A stretch of DNA of 64,000 bases from CAIYRG01 sp964446945 (GCA_964446945.1 CAYUQO010000009.1:1-64000), one strand, 5' to 3'; shown: positions 1 to 8,912, counted from the stretch's first letter. Program-made: numbers and translations. Notes: generated from the letters alone by a model not told the origin.

Positions 1-1
1 C

Positions 2-592
2 GACCTGTTCAACATCCTGTTGCAGGTCATGGACCACGGCAAACTCACCGATCACAACGGCAAGAAGATCGATTTCCGCAATGTCGTGCTGATCATGACG
101 ACCAATGCCGGCGCCTCCGATGCGGCGCGCGAATCCATCGGCTTTGGCCGCGGCAAGCGGGAAGGCGAGGATGAAGAGGCGATCAAGCGTCTGTTCACGC
201 CCGAATTCCGCAACCGTCTCGATGCGGTGATCGCATTCGCGCCGCTGTCGCGTTCGACCATCGACCGCGTGGTCGAGAAATTCGTGCTCGAACTCGAGAC
301 CCAGCTGATCGACCGCGACGTGACGTTTGATCTGACGCCGGAAGCCACGCGCTGGCTCGGCGAGAAGGGCTATGACGATGCGTTCGGCGCGCGGCCTCTG
401 GCGCGCGTCATCCAGGACAACATCAAAAAGCCGCTGGCCGATGAAATCCTGTTCGGCAAGTTGAAGAACGGCGGAACGGTGCGCGTGCTGCTCGATCGCG
501 AGAACGACAAGCTCGCCTTCGAATTCATCACCGACCAGAAATCCGCCCCCGCGGACTCCGACGACAAAAAGAAACCCAAAGAAGAAGTCTGA
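2..592 (+). CDS. clpA: ATP-dependent Clp protease ATP-binding subunit ClpA, C-terminal part
   Basis: This is the last ~196 residues of a ClpA-type AAA+ unfoldase, which feeds substrates to the ClpP peptidase in the cytosol. The frame is open to the window edge, so the gene begins upstream. Visible are the end of the second AAA+ module (DLFNILLQVMDHGKLTD, then VLIMTTNAGA with the sensor-1 Asn), the FRNRLDA segment and the C-terminal D2 small domain (YDDAFGARPLARVIQ). ClpB and ClpC share this fold; the MTTNAGA and DAFGARP wording and the short acidic-basic tail fit ClpA best. A ClpP lies at 53898-54545. Identity is confident; the N-terminus cannot be seen. Confidence 0.93.
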   Translation, partial: DLFNILLQVMDHGKLTDHNGKKIDFRNVVLIMTTNAGASDAARESIGFGRGKREGEDEEAIKRLFTPEFRNRLDAVIAFAPLSRSTIDRVVEKFVLELETQLIDRDVTFDLTPEATRWLGEKGYDDAFGARPLARVIQDNIKKPLADEILFGKLKNGGTVRVLLDRENDKLAFEFITDQKSAPADSDDKKKPKEEV

Positions 593-600
593 CTTGATTT

Positions 601-712
601 CTCAACCCGCCCCTTGGGGGCGGGTTGAAATCGCGTAGCGATTTCGGGGCGGAGACAGCGAGCGAAGCGAGCGCACTGTCGCGCGCTTGGCGCTCCGGGT
701 GAGGGGTGAGTT
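601..712 (+). repeat. Palindromic intergenic repeat, copy A
   Basis: This ~110-bp unit begins just after the clpA stop with a hairpin (CAACCCGCCCC...GGGGCGGGTTG). It continues with AAATCGCGTAGCGATTT, another palindrome, then GAGCGAAGCGAGCGC and GGGTGAGGGGTGAG. The unit recurs at 1046-1155 in the same orientation and at 9460-9563 inverted. The first hairpin could also end clpA transcription, but it has no T-run. No ORF in it looks coding. Confidence 0.8.
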
Positions 713-1045
713 GTTCTCATCAGCTCCTGCAAAAACACCGTGAGCGTTTTCCTCCCCCGTAAACGGGGGAGGGGGACCGCGTAGCGGTGGAGGGGGGAAC
801 TTGCGCGCCCGCTAAAACACCGTGTCATCCCCGGCGCGCCTCTGAGTTTCTCCTCCCCTGCGAAGCAGGGGTAAGCGCGGACCAGAAATCGCCAGAGGCG
901 ATTTCCCGCGCGCAGAACCGCGCAGCGACTTGTCCGCCGTAGCCTTGGCGAAGGCGGAAGCTGCGTGGTGGAGGGGGCGCATGGGGACCCATCCGCGCGG
1001 CGTCGGCGCGCCGAAGAGATTCTTTTCACACGCCCGCGCGATGTT
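713..1045. repeat. Repeat-rich non-coding stretch
   Basis: No credible gene is seen here. The stretch holds short palindromes of other families: CCTCCCCCGTAAACGGGGGAGG at 744-765, CGCGTAGCGG, CCCCTGCGAAGCAGGGG near 856-872, AAATCGCCAGAGGCGATTT near 887, and CCGCC...GGCGG near 931-957. Similar GGGGGAGG boxes lie at 11190-11290 and 15010-15060. The long reverse-strand ORF across it is arginine/serine-rich low-complexity translation of these repeats. Confidence 0.65.
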
Positions 1046-1155
1046 TCAACCCGCCCCTTGGGGGCGGGTCGAAATCGCGTAGCGATTTCGGGGCGGGGAC
1101 AGCGAGCGAAGCGAGCGCACTGTCGCGCGCATTGGCGCGCCGGGTGAGGGGTAAG
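1046..1155 (+). repeat. Palindromic intergenic repeat, copy B
   Basis: This is a second copy of the 601-712 unit, nearly identical over its length. It has the CAACCCGCCCC/GGGGCGGGT hairpin, AAATCGCGTAGCGATTT, the GAGCGAAGCGAGCGC block and the GGGTGAGGGGTAAG end. It lies just before the small gene at 1197-1448 and forms the left repeat nearest the accessory island. Confidence 0.8.
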
Positions 1156-1196
1156 TCGCCGGCACTCACCCCCGCCCGCACCAAATCCGAATTACC

Positions 1197-1448
1197 TCAC
1201 GCCGCCTTTCGGCGTGCCCGCTTCTTTGGCGCTATAACTTTGGCGGGTTTTAACCTGGCCGCTTCTTGGTCGGCCTTTTCTTTTGCCAGCTTTTTCTCAG
1301 CCTCTTGTTTTGCCAACAGAAGGGCCCGCAATTTGGCCAGTTTGGCGTCAAGTGAGGCGCGCTGTCTGTCAGCCATCTCTTTCGCGGCATCGCGCTTTTG
1401 CGACGCGTTGAAAAAGGACTCTGCTTTCGTCGAGGGGTTATTGAACAT
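1197..1448 (-). CDS. Small Lys/Ala-rich coiled-coil protein, function unknown
   Basis: This is an 83-residue protein starting MFNNPSTKAESFFNASQK. Residues ~20-65 are a charged helix (AKEMADRQRASLDAKLAKL, QEAEKKLAKEKADQEAARL) that should form a coiled coil. The end is basic (KKRARRK). I chose the ATG at 1448 over one at 1466 because AGGAG (complement of 1454-1458) sits 5 nt before it. No enzyme motif is present. Similar short KAESFFNASQKRD-type proteins occur in rhizobia, from memory and not searched. It stands alone, pointing away from the large gene at 1776. Confidence 0.65.
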   Translation of the reverse strand: MFNNPSTKAESFFNASQKRDAAKEMADRQRASLDAKLAKLRALLLAKQEAEKKLAKEKADQEAARLKPAKVIAPKKRARRKAA

Positions 1449-1775
1449 GTCCGCTCCTGGCTGCATGGCAGGCTAGAAGGACAATGTTCGCGGGGCCTTA
1501 AGTGGATACCGACAATTCGTCACGAATTGGACGCGGCCCGCGAGCGAAGGAGCGCGCCAGCGCCTGCCTTGCCGTAACGTAACGAGGATGCCGAGCTGCC
1601 CGACGTCGCTGCGAAGCAGCAAAGCCGGAAGCCCCGGAAGCGCCTAGCGCTATCCGGCGAAAACCGGTCTGCAGCGCGAAGAAATGCTATTTTGGGCGTA
1701 AATCGGATTGGATTTTCTCCCTTCGCGCGCGCCTCTGCGCATAATGCTAGACATCCCGCCGCGAGGCTCAACCAA

Positions 1776-4700
1776 ATGTCCCAAGCATTGGACCCCGAGC
1801 GAATTCCGGCGAAATATCGCGAGGATGAATCAAGGCTGCACCGCACAATAGCGGCGCTTATCGATCGCGGCATTGACATTGATTTAGCGGCATCCCTGAA
1901 GGATCGGGGATTTACCCTCACCAGTTTACAGCAATCGGATGATACGGCGCTCGCCAGATTAGGCATCCCACAACACGCTATCAAGCAGATGCGCAGGGAC
2001 CGTCCGCACATCCCACCGGAGATCTTGAGCGCTCTCTTCATCGCCAATCGGTTTACGTGTTGCGTCTGCAGGAACAGTTCACGGTCTGTCATCGTCCATC
2101 ACATCGAAGAATGGAGCGTCAGCTACAGCCACGCGCCAGAGAATTTAGCGGTCTTGTGCCTGGAGCATCACGACGCGGCCCACAAAAAAGGCGGCCTTAC
2201 GCAGAATCTCAACGCGGACCTGATCCGTAATTTCAAGCGCGATTGGGAGGCGAGGGCGTGGCAACTCCCCTCTGTACCAAACGATGCCGACGTTGTGACC
2301 GTAACAGGCGAGACCCTCACGCGTGTGGGCGAAGTACAACGGCAAGCCTTTTATGCTCGTCTCTCAGATCAGGAAATCGAACAGGCTCTAAGCCGTCTCC
2401 GCCAAGCCCGTTTTTTCTTCGGGTTTTCCGCAAAGGACGAGGCGTTACAGCTTGCTGACAAAGTAGAGCAGGCCGAGCTTGCCGGTGGCTCGCGTGAAGT
2501 ACGGGCCCGCGCGCTCGCTTGGTGCGCACGAATTCTGTCGACTGGTGACACTCTAGAACGCGCGAAGGCTTTGGCGGCCCGATCCAGGGCGTTGACGCCG
2601 ACTGAAGTGACCGATCTCGCCGACGCCTTCATTTTGGCGAATAGCGACCGTCAGGCGGCTCTCGTCAAACTCGGCGAGATGGATTCCCCGGCAGCTAGAT
2701 CGGCGGCCCTTCGTATTGTGGTGAATTCAGAGAGTCCGGACGCGGCCCTCGCTTGGGCAGAGCGCGCGGGTTTGGGCGCGGAAGCGTTCGACTCAGACGG
2801 GAAATTCACGTTCTTCATGGCCTCGCTGGTGGCAGAAAAATGGGATTTGCTGTTGACCGCGTCGGGCGCGATTACGGCAGCTGATCTCGAAGACAATGCT
2901 GCTTTGCTGCACGTCTTAGCGATGGCGCGCCTGCTTTCGGCAGTGCCGATGCGTCTACGCGCGTTTATCGCCATGCAGGTGCCATCCGAGCCCTTGGAAG
3001 TGCCGCTGTCCTCGACGCCAGAGCACCTCGCCGCGCGGAGGGAAGCCCAAGCCCTGTTCAATCGTCATGCAGACTATTGCCGGAAAGTGGGCGTTGACCG
3101 GAGCGCCAATATTGCGGCCGACTATGCTCTCTGGTTGGAGCTCCGCGATCCTGAAACCCGTGCCGCCGGGATGGCGCGCCTGCGCGATAGTATGCGAGAC
3201 CCGCTCCAGTCGCTTCGCCGGTTGAACTTGGCACTGAAGTTCGGTCTGAAGCTTGATCTTGCGGCAATTGAACGCCGCTTGGATCAGAGCATCGCCTTTT
3301 CTGGCACCGGTACGGCCGACGAAGCTTACGCGCGTTATGCACTGATATTCGCCCAGAAAACACCGAAAGACGCGGCTCTCTATATCGCGAAGCACCGTGA
3401 TCAGCTCTACGCCCATCTGCAGAAGCTGCCCATCATGGGCATCGAAATCGAGACGTTGGCACGGTCAGGACAGATTGGCGCAGCCAGGGAGCGCTTTGCG
3501 GAGGCGGTCGCACAGGGTTTGGGCCCGACAGAACAACATGCACTTGAGGCGATCATTGCCGAGGCGGCTGGCGAGGACTCTGTAGCCGGACGTCGCGCGC
3601 TTTATGAACAGACGAAGGAATTGCGCGCCTTGCGCAATTTGACTGACGCGCTGGAAGACAAACTTCTGTTCGAGGATCTACTGCCATATGCCGAACAGCT
3701 ATTCTCGCAGACACATGACTTAGCCGATTGTGGGCTAGTAGCCCGAACTCTGGATCGGCTCGGTCGCTACGGCGAACTCTTTGCTTTTCTCTCAGCCCAC
3801 GCCGATTTTGTACGTCAATCGGTAAGTCTGCGTACCATCTGGGCCTGGACACTTTGGCGGGAGGGACGCTTTACTGAGGCTGGTGCCGCGCTGGATAATC
3901 TTGCTGCTCATCGCGCCACTGACAGCTATCGAGCGTTGCGGGTTAATCTCGCGATTTCTTCGGGCAATTGGTCATCACTCAATTTGTACTGTGAGGAGAT
4001 TTGGGCGGAGAGGGCGACTATGTCGCCAACAGAATTGCTACAGGCCGCCGAAATTGCGAACGCTGTGGGCAATGCGCACGCTCAGGGGTTTGTGCTTGCA
4101 GCTACCGAAAAAGCACCTGACGATCCCCACGTACTGATCAAGGCCTATTCACTGGCCACACAGGGGGGATGGGAAAACAATCACTCCGCCGCGGCTTGGA
4201 TCGAGCGCGCCGCAGCTACGTCCGGCAACGGTGGTCCCATCAAAGTAGTATCGTTAAAAGAACTGGCTGAGCAAAAGCCCGCATGGGACAAGCAAGCGGA
4301 CGATGTCGTCGCTCAGCTTACAAATGGCAAAGTGCCGGCGTTCATCGCGGCCGAGTTGCTTCACCGCTCACTGATGGATTTCACGCTAGTGCCAGCTCTG
4401 GCCAACCCGGGCGAACCGGACGTGCGACGCCGCAGAGTCGTTTATGCCTTCAGTGGGGTCAGGCAGCCGACAGAGTTTCGGGCTGGCGCCACGATTGCAC
4501 TTGAACTTGGCGCCTTATTCACGCTGGCGCGGCTTGGGTTGCTGGACCTTGTCCTGACGCGCTTTTCTATTCTGATTCCTCATTCGACCTTGGGTTGGCT
4601 TTTCAAGGAACGAGCAAAGGCCCTTTTTCACCAGCCCAGCCGGATAAAAGATGCGCAGCTTTTGAAACAGCTGATCCAAGCCCGTGCCATCGGGGTGTTG

Positions 4701-6026
4701 ACTGAACCGCCGTCACCGGACGTCACTTTGGTGCACGAAGTTGGCAAGGATCTGGCGGAGATGTTGGTTCTTGCCAAGAACCAATCAGAGGCAGGAAGAC
4801 CCACTGTCGTGGTGCGCTCGCCGCCAATTTACCGTTTGGGCTCTCTGATGGAGGAAGAGGCAGATCTTTCGGCGTATCGTGGTTATTTGGTCAGCTGCAG
4901 TTCCCTCGTGAATGTCTTAAAGACCAAGGGTATCCTTACCGGGCCAGAGGAAACGCGCGCACGTGCCTATCTTCGGATGCACGAAACCGACTGGCCCGAT
5001 GAACCGACCACAAGCCCAGAGACGCAGTTCCTGACGGATAGCCTGTCTGTCTCTCATCTGCGCGCAGCCGGTGTGCTCGCCAAGTTCAAGATCGCAGGGC
5101 TGAACGTGTCTGTCAGCCAGAGCGACGATGATGAAGCAAACGCATTTATCGCGATGGCGAGCCTCAGCGAGGAGCAGTTGGCAGTAATCGAGCGCATTCG
5201 CGCCGCGCTTGAATCGGGCCTCGCCGAGGGCGGGGTCCGCGCAGTGCGTGCGTTTCGGGCCGAAGAAGACCGGGAATTCCAGTCTCATCCGAGCTACAGC
5301 ATACTCGCGATATCAGAGCCGGCAGATGCGGTATTGATCGATGATCGGTTCCTTAATCAGCACCCACAAGTGACGCATGAGGGTCGATCCACGCCGATTA
5401 TCACTACGCTGGACGTAGTCGATCATCTGGTCGCCGAAGGCGTGTTGAGTGACGCGGACCGGCTCGCACATCGCACCACCCTGCGCCAATGTGGCTATCA
5501 AATCATCCCGATTACCGAAGCCGAACTGCGAACACATCTTATGGCCGCCCCGATAACGGTAGATGGCCTTGTCGAAACTGCTGAACTGAAAGCGATTCGG
5601 GAATCGCTGCTACGGGCGCGAATGACCAAACTCGTGCAGCTGCCGCGCGATCTGCCAGCGTTACAAGAGACGCAGCTTGCGATGATACGGATGCTCTCCG
5701 AGGTTTGGCATTTGGCTTCGAGTGACGCTGACGTAACCGCCCGAGCGGATTGGCTGTTGCGTCTCTCAGATGTACGTAATTGGGCATCGGCGGCTGAAGT
5801 GGGACACGCGCGCAATCTTGCCGTACTCGGGTACGCCAATTACGTGCTGCAACTCTGCACTGTGGCGATCGGCCTGGATGGGTCAGCGCGGGAGCGCTAT
5901 TTCGGTTGGCTAACCGAAAGGATACTCAATCAGATCGCGCAGAGCGAGCCCGAAATCCATGCTTGGCTCTTGAGTCAGATTAAGGAGCTAGTCGTTAATG
6001 GTGTCGCTAATGGAATGAAGGGCTAA
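1776..6026 (+). CDS. Large HNH / TPR-like / PIN-domain protein, candidate conflict (defence) effector
   Basis: This 1416-residue cytosolic protein begins MSQALDPERIPAKYRED; the ATG at 1776 has GAGG 9 nt upstream. Residues ~90-140 form an HNH nuclease-like module: CCVC, then VIVHHIEEW, then NLAVLCLEHHDAAHK, a Cys4/His-metal plus HH layout. From ~190 to ~880 lie repeated helical hairpins of TPR/SEL1-like character. From ~905 (TLARLGLLDLVLTRFSILIP) to ~1270 (VLIDDRFL, PIITTLDVVDHL) the sequence resembles a PIN-type RNase with an insert. PIN-TPR proteins are known from NTP-dependent conflict systems (the TPR-GreAB-C-PIN class); I see no clear GreAB-C domain here. The next gene starts 2 nt after its stop, so they are co-translated. 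Codon use is less GC-biased than in neighbours, which suggests transfer. HNH and PIN calls are by eye. Confidence 0.72.
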   Translation: MSQALDPERIPAKYREDESRLHRTIAALIDRGIDIDLAASLKDRGFTLTSLQQSDDTALARLGIPQHAIKQMRRDRPHIPPEILSALFIANRFTCCVCRNSSRSVIVHHIEEWSVSYSHAPENLAVLCLEHHDAAHKKGGLTQNLNADLIRNFKRDWEARAWQLPSVPNDADVVTVTGETLTRVGEVQRQAFYARLSDQEIEQALSRLRQARFFFGFSAKDEALQLADKVEQAELAGGSREVRARALAWCARILSTGDTLERAKALAARSRALTPTEVTDLADAFILANSDRQAALVKLGEMDSPAARSAALRIVVNSESPDAALAWAERAGLGAEAFDSDGKFTFFMASLVAEKWDLLLTASGAITAADLEDNAALLHVLAMARLLSAVPMRLRAFIAMQVPSEPLEVPLSSTPEHLAARREAQALFNRHADYCRKVGVDRSANIAADYALWLELRDPETRAAGMARLRDSMRDPLQSLRRLNLALKFGLKLDLAAIERRLDQSIAFSGTGTADEAYARYALIFAQKTPKDAALYIAKHRDQLYAHLQKLPIMGIEIETLARSGQIGAARERFAEAVAQGLGPTEQHALEAIIAEAAGEDSVAGRRALYEQTKELRALRNLTDALEDKLLFEDLLPYAEQLFSQTHDLADCGLVARTLDRLGRYGELFAFLSAHADFVRQSVSLRTIWAWTLWREGRFTEAGAALDNLAAHRATDSYRALRVNLAISSGNWSSLNLYCEEIWAERATMSPTELLQAAEIANAVGNAHAQGFVLAATEKAPDDPHVLIKAYSLATQGGWENNHSAAAWIERAAATSGNGGPIKVVSLKELAEQKPAWDKQADDVVAQLTNGKVPAFIAAELLHRSLMDFTLVPALANPGEPDVRRRRVVYAFSGVRQPTEFRAGATIALELGALFTLARLGLLDLVLTRFSILIPHSTLGWLFKERAKALFHQPSRIKDAQLLKQLIQARAIGVLTEPPSPDVTLVHEVGKDLAEMLVLAKNQSEAGRPTVVVRSPPIYRLGSLMEEEADLSAYRGYLVSCSSLVNVLKTKGILTGPEETRARAYLRMHETDWPDEPTTSPETQFLTDSLSVSHLRAAGVLAKFKIAGLNVSVSQSDDDEANAFIAMASLSEEQLAVIERIRAALESGLAEGGVRAVRAFRAEEDREFQSHPSYSILAISEPADAVLIDDRFLNQHPQVTHEGRSTPIITTLDVVDHLVAEGVLSDADRLAHRTTLRQCGYQIIPITEAELRTHLMAAPITVDGLVETAELKAIRESLLRARMTKLVQLPRDLPALQETQLAMIRMLSEVWHLASSDADVTARADWLLRLSDVRNWASAAEVGHARNLAVLGYANYVLQLCTVAIGLDGSARERYFGWLTERILNQIAQSEPEIHAWLLSQIKELVVNGVANGMKG

Positions 6027-6028
6027 AC

Positions 6029-7942
6029 ATGAACGCGCGAGAAGATTACATCAGAGGTTCTCTCGCGCTGCATTTGACAGATCTGTGGCCGCCGATCCTG
6101 CGCCAATCCCTGATCGCTGATGAGGCACTTTCCGCCACCTTCGGCCTCGCTACAGATGGCATCATCAAATTTAGCCCTGGATCGGATTTTCAGCGATCGG
6201 TCTTGCTTGCAGCCGTCCGTACGGCATCAAAAGCGGAACACCCAATCACAGTCAAAGATGAAATGGGCGACGTCTGGCGAATCCGCTTTGACCGAAGTGA
6301 AAATCTGCCGGAAGTGGTTATCGAGAGCGGTGGTCGCAACATCCGCGTCCGACATTTGGGCTTGCTGTCGGAGCGACAGGAGGACCGAAACGGTATGCTG
6401 GAAGCCGAAGCGGCTAGAGTGAACCTACCGCGCGAGGCTCTACGAAGGTGGTCGGCGCTTATTGCTGTTCGCAGCCTGACCGATGCGGAGGTAACCGAAT
6501 TTACCGAAGACATTAATGCGACTCCTTTGGGGACGTCGGCAGCGATCGTTGCTGCCTTGCAACAGAAGAACGTGGATTTTGACGCATTGGTGCCGCGCTC
6601 GGCCGGTTACTATGAACGACTGATCGGCCGCTGGGACGGACAGGTCGATATTGCGGCATACGCGGATACGGCACTGCCGGAGATCGTTGACGGCCTGCTG
6701 GCCTTCGATGCCGAAAGCGGATTTCGGCTTTCGCTGTTGCTGTGCAGCCATCCGTTTGCACTAGAGCGGCTTGCAGGAAGGACTTTGACCCCCTCGGCGT
6801 TTGACACCGCGGCGCGCTGGGCGCGCGACGGCGGTGACGCGATGACCCGCTGTGCACTTCTCGAACTGGCGCTGCTACGCGACGATGTTATGGAAGAAAC
6901 AAAACCCATCCTCGCCGAGATCGCGGCTGCCTTATGCAAGCCCACTGACGGTGTCGACGCGGATTTCGAGTTGCTGTCGGCACTTTTCGTCTTTGTTTAT
7001 GGTCAACTCTCATACATCAAAATTCTTGCGAATAAGCCGACGTTCTGGCGGCGCATGGCGGCTTTGGCCCAGGCAGGGCTAATCGTCCGTTGTTTGGGAG
7101 GGCGGCGTGGCGCGTCTCTTGCTTTTGCTAGGGAATTGCGTGCCGCTCGCACCCGACCGTTTGCTCTCCAAGTCTGCGCGGACATGCGGTTGGGCCCAAT
7201 GTGGCAATCCGACTTCGGGTATCCGGCACAGCTACGCAACGAGTTCGTCGGCCGCGTAATTTCGCGCGCGGCAGTGCGGGAGAAAGCCGCGCAGCGTCTG
7301 TTGCTCCACGAGCGGATTTTGGGAGAGACTGAAAGCCTGAAATCCTCTGTGAATCTGTTCTTGATAACGCGCGCCGGGCCGCTAGAGGACAATGTCCCGC
7401 TTGTGCGAGAACTGGCTGGCGAGAACCTGGGGTTGGTTGAAGCTGGTCTGATGGAAGCCAAGCCGACCGCCCGTTCCTTCGCGCCACTAGTCAATTCAGT
7501 GTTCCTATTTCGGCAGAGCACAGAGTTGGCAAACAACGCTGCCGCTGCGCTGCAGCGGGCACAATATCGCCTGGAGTCTGCCAGCGGCATAGAGTTTCTG
7601 ACCGCATTATGGGGGCTCGCCACGTGCGCGGCAGTCACTCGTAGCCACGCTTTGGCGGACGCGGTTTTTACCGTAATTCGTTATTATCGACGATTCTCAC
7701 CAGCCAGTCTCGATCTCGACGATGCAGCGCGGATTGGACTAATTGCATGCGCTAGCCGTGACAGTCTTTCCGAATGGTCATCGGCAGTGGGCGGTTTAAT
7801 GGCTGATTTTGCGTTTCAGTCCTTGACACCGGATGAAGCCGGCGCGTTAGAGGCCTACATCCGCGACTTCTGTGACCTAACTCCAGAGTTGTGGGCTACC
7901 TGCGGCCCAGCATTGTCAGCGGCAGAAGCAGTCGCAGCTTAA
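6029..7942 (+). CDS. 637-residue helical protein of unknown function, partner of the HNH/PIN protein
   Basis: The protein starts MNAREDYIRGSLALHLTDLW at the ATG 2 nt after the upstream stop, a spacing that implies a shared mRNA and probably a shared complex. It has no P-loop, nuclease or membrane signature that I recognise. Residues ~1-115 look like a mixed alpha/beta domain (VLLAAVRTASK, ITVKDEMGDVWRIRFDRSE, PEVVIESGGRNIRVRHL). The rest, to ~630, is a long run of leucine/alanine-rich helices like an armadillo/TPR-type scaffold. Base composition matches the preceding gene and not the chromosome around it. Being fixed next to a putative nuclease, it may act as sensor, regulator or immunity partner; that is inference only. 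Confidence 0.65.
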   Translation: MNAREDYIRGSLALHLTDLWPPILRQSLIADEALSATFGLATDGIIKFSPGSDFQRSVLLAAVRTASKAEHPITVKDEMGDVWRIRFDRSENLPEVVIESGGRNIRVRHLGLLSERQEDRNGMLEAEAARVNLPREALRRWSALIAVRSLTDAEVTEFTEDINATPLGTSAAIVAALQQKNVDFDALVPRSAGYYERLIGRWDGQVDIAAYADTALPEIVDGLLAFDAESGFRLSLLLCSHPFALERLAGRTLTPSAFDTAARWARDGGDAMTRCALLELALLRDDVMEETKPILAEIAAALCKPTDGVDADFELLSALFVFVYGQLSYIKILANKPTFWRRMAALAQAGLIVRCLGGRRGASLAFARELRAARTRPFALQVCADMRLGPMWQSDFGYPAQLRNEFVGRVISRAAVREKAAQRLLLHERILGETESLKSSVNLFLITRAGPLEDNVPLVRELAGENLGLVEAGLMEAKPTARSFAPLVNSVFLFRQSTELANNAAAALQRAQYRLESASGIEFLTALWGLATCAAVTRSHALADAVFTVIRYYRRFSPASLDLDDAARIGLIACASRDSLSEWSSAVGGLMADFAFQSLTPDEAGALEAYIRDFCDLTPELWATCGPALSAAEAVAA

Positions 7943-8012
7943 AAATGGAGCAAGCTTTGGGGGGAACTCGACGGAAGCAAATCACGAGCTTCAGTTAGAC
8001 CTTCTAACGAAA

Positions 8013-8531
8013 ATGGTTACTGGGCAGATCGCGCTCCCGGAGCGGTATACATGGTTTACCCATGACACATCACGGGACGTGCTGGCCAGCATCAGGAAAC
8101 TTGGTCTGGTGCCCCAGCTTGTCAGTGGCTGTCCCCCTGAGGTTTTGGAGTATTTTGGGGCAGATGGTCGGAGAATCGTCTGCCTTCATCCGATCGGAAC
8201 AAAGCTATGGCCGAAGAGCAGCAAAACCGTCGAAATAGTCAGACTTGCTGTGCACCGGAGGCATCTGCCATCTCCTAGGAGTTTGGATTGGTCATACGTC
8301 TGGCAACTGGCAGGCGTGCTGAAAAAAGATCATCCAAGCTGGACTCCAGCCGAGATAGTTACCCAAGTGATCGAGCAGCGAGGTTCGATCGCGTTGTATG
8401 CGCCAATCGAGGCGACCCATGTAAGACTCTGGACGAAGGGTCTGCCTTATAATGATCCGTCGCATTGGCCGGCTCTGTTGGACACAACCGACGAGAGCGC
8501 CGCCGCCGTCACCAATGACTGTTTTACTTGA
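8013..8531 (+). CDS. Small ADP-ribosyltransferase-fold-like protein, tentative
   Basis: A 172-residue ORF follows 70 nt after the 637-residue gene. The segments FTHDTSRDVLASIRKLGLVP (near residue 14), VEIVRLAVHRRHL, LDWSYVW and GSIALYAPIEATHVRLW follow the order seen in small ADP-ribosyltransferase or KptA/DarT-like folds: an H-T/S-x2-N-type start, an R/H strand, then a late Glu/Ile strand. The match is weak and catalytic residues cannot be assigned with confidence. The ATG at 8013 has no good Shine-Dalgarno. A second ATG at 7945 in another frame runs only 17 codons, so a frameshift between them is possible. It shares the island's composition and orientation and is probably the third gene of the cassette. 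Confidence 0.5.
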   Translation: MVTGQIALPERYTWFTHDTSRDVLASIRKLGLVPQLVSGCPPEVLEYFGADGRRIVCLHPIGTKLWPKSSKTVEIVRLAVHRRHLPSPRSLDWSYVWQLAGVLKKDHPSWTPAEIVTQVIEQRGSIALYAPIEATHVRLWTKGLPYNDPSHWPALLDTTDESAAAVTNDCFT

Positions 8532-8585
8532 GATTCTACAACTGCCTCGGGGGATTATCGGGGGGCAGAGTCGAATTTCCCAGAG

Positions 8586-8912
8586 CTACTCTGCTGCCAA
8601 TGCTCGTTCGACCGCGTCTGGGTCTTTTTCGATAACCATCAGGAGCACGCGGCCGGCCACGTCGACTTTTTTGTTTTGCTCCCATCCCTCCAGGGTACGA
8701 GCCGGCACACCAAAGCGGCGCTCAAATTCCTTGGGACTCTTTGCGACCTTCTTGCGTATCGCTTTCACCCGTGCCGGAGTCATGGGTTCAATCACGCGCA
8801 CGGGAAGTTCAATCTCTCGCCGCTTATGAGCGAGGGCCTCCCGGGCTGCCGCGATCAGGTTACGTCCGAAATTCGTGTCCTGTTTCGAGACGCCAAATTT
8901 TGCCTTAGCCAT
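8586..8912 (-). CDS. HigA-type antitoxin (XRE-like HTH)
   Basis: This 108-residue DNA-binding antitoxin has an HTH in its second half (SPKEFERRFGVPARTLEGWE, then VLLMVIEKDPDAVERAL), typical of HigA/RelB-like XRE antitoxins paired with RelE/HigB toxins. The N-terminal ~45 residues probably wrap the toxin. It overlaps the toxin stop by 8 nt (8905-8912), with the toxin first, the usual order of higBA and the reverse of relBE. The protein should neutralise the toxin and repress the operon at the palindrome 9238-9256. Confidence 0.82.
   Translation of the reverse strand: MAKAKFGVSKQDTNFGRNLIAAAREALAHKRREIELPVRVIEPMTPARVKAIRKKVAKSPKEFERRFGVPARTLEGWEQNKKVDVAGRVLLMVIEKDPDAVERALAAE

Noticed and set aside
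370..1029. Reverse-strand ORF of 219 codons after clpA
   Set aside because: It translates palindromic repeats and runs into the clpA antisense; Ser/Arg-rich with no motif.
1520..2092. Reverse-strand 190-codon ORF
   Set aside because: Antisense to the start of the HNH/PIN gene, whose forward frame has HNH motifs and a Shine-Dalgarno.
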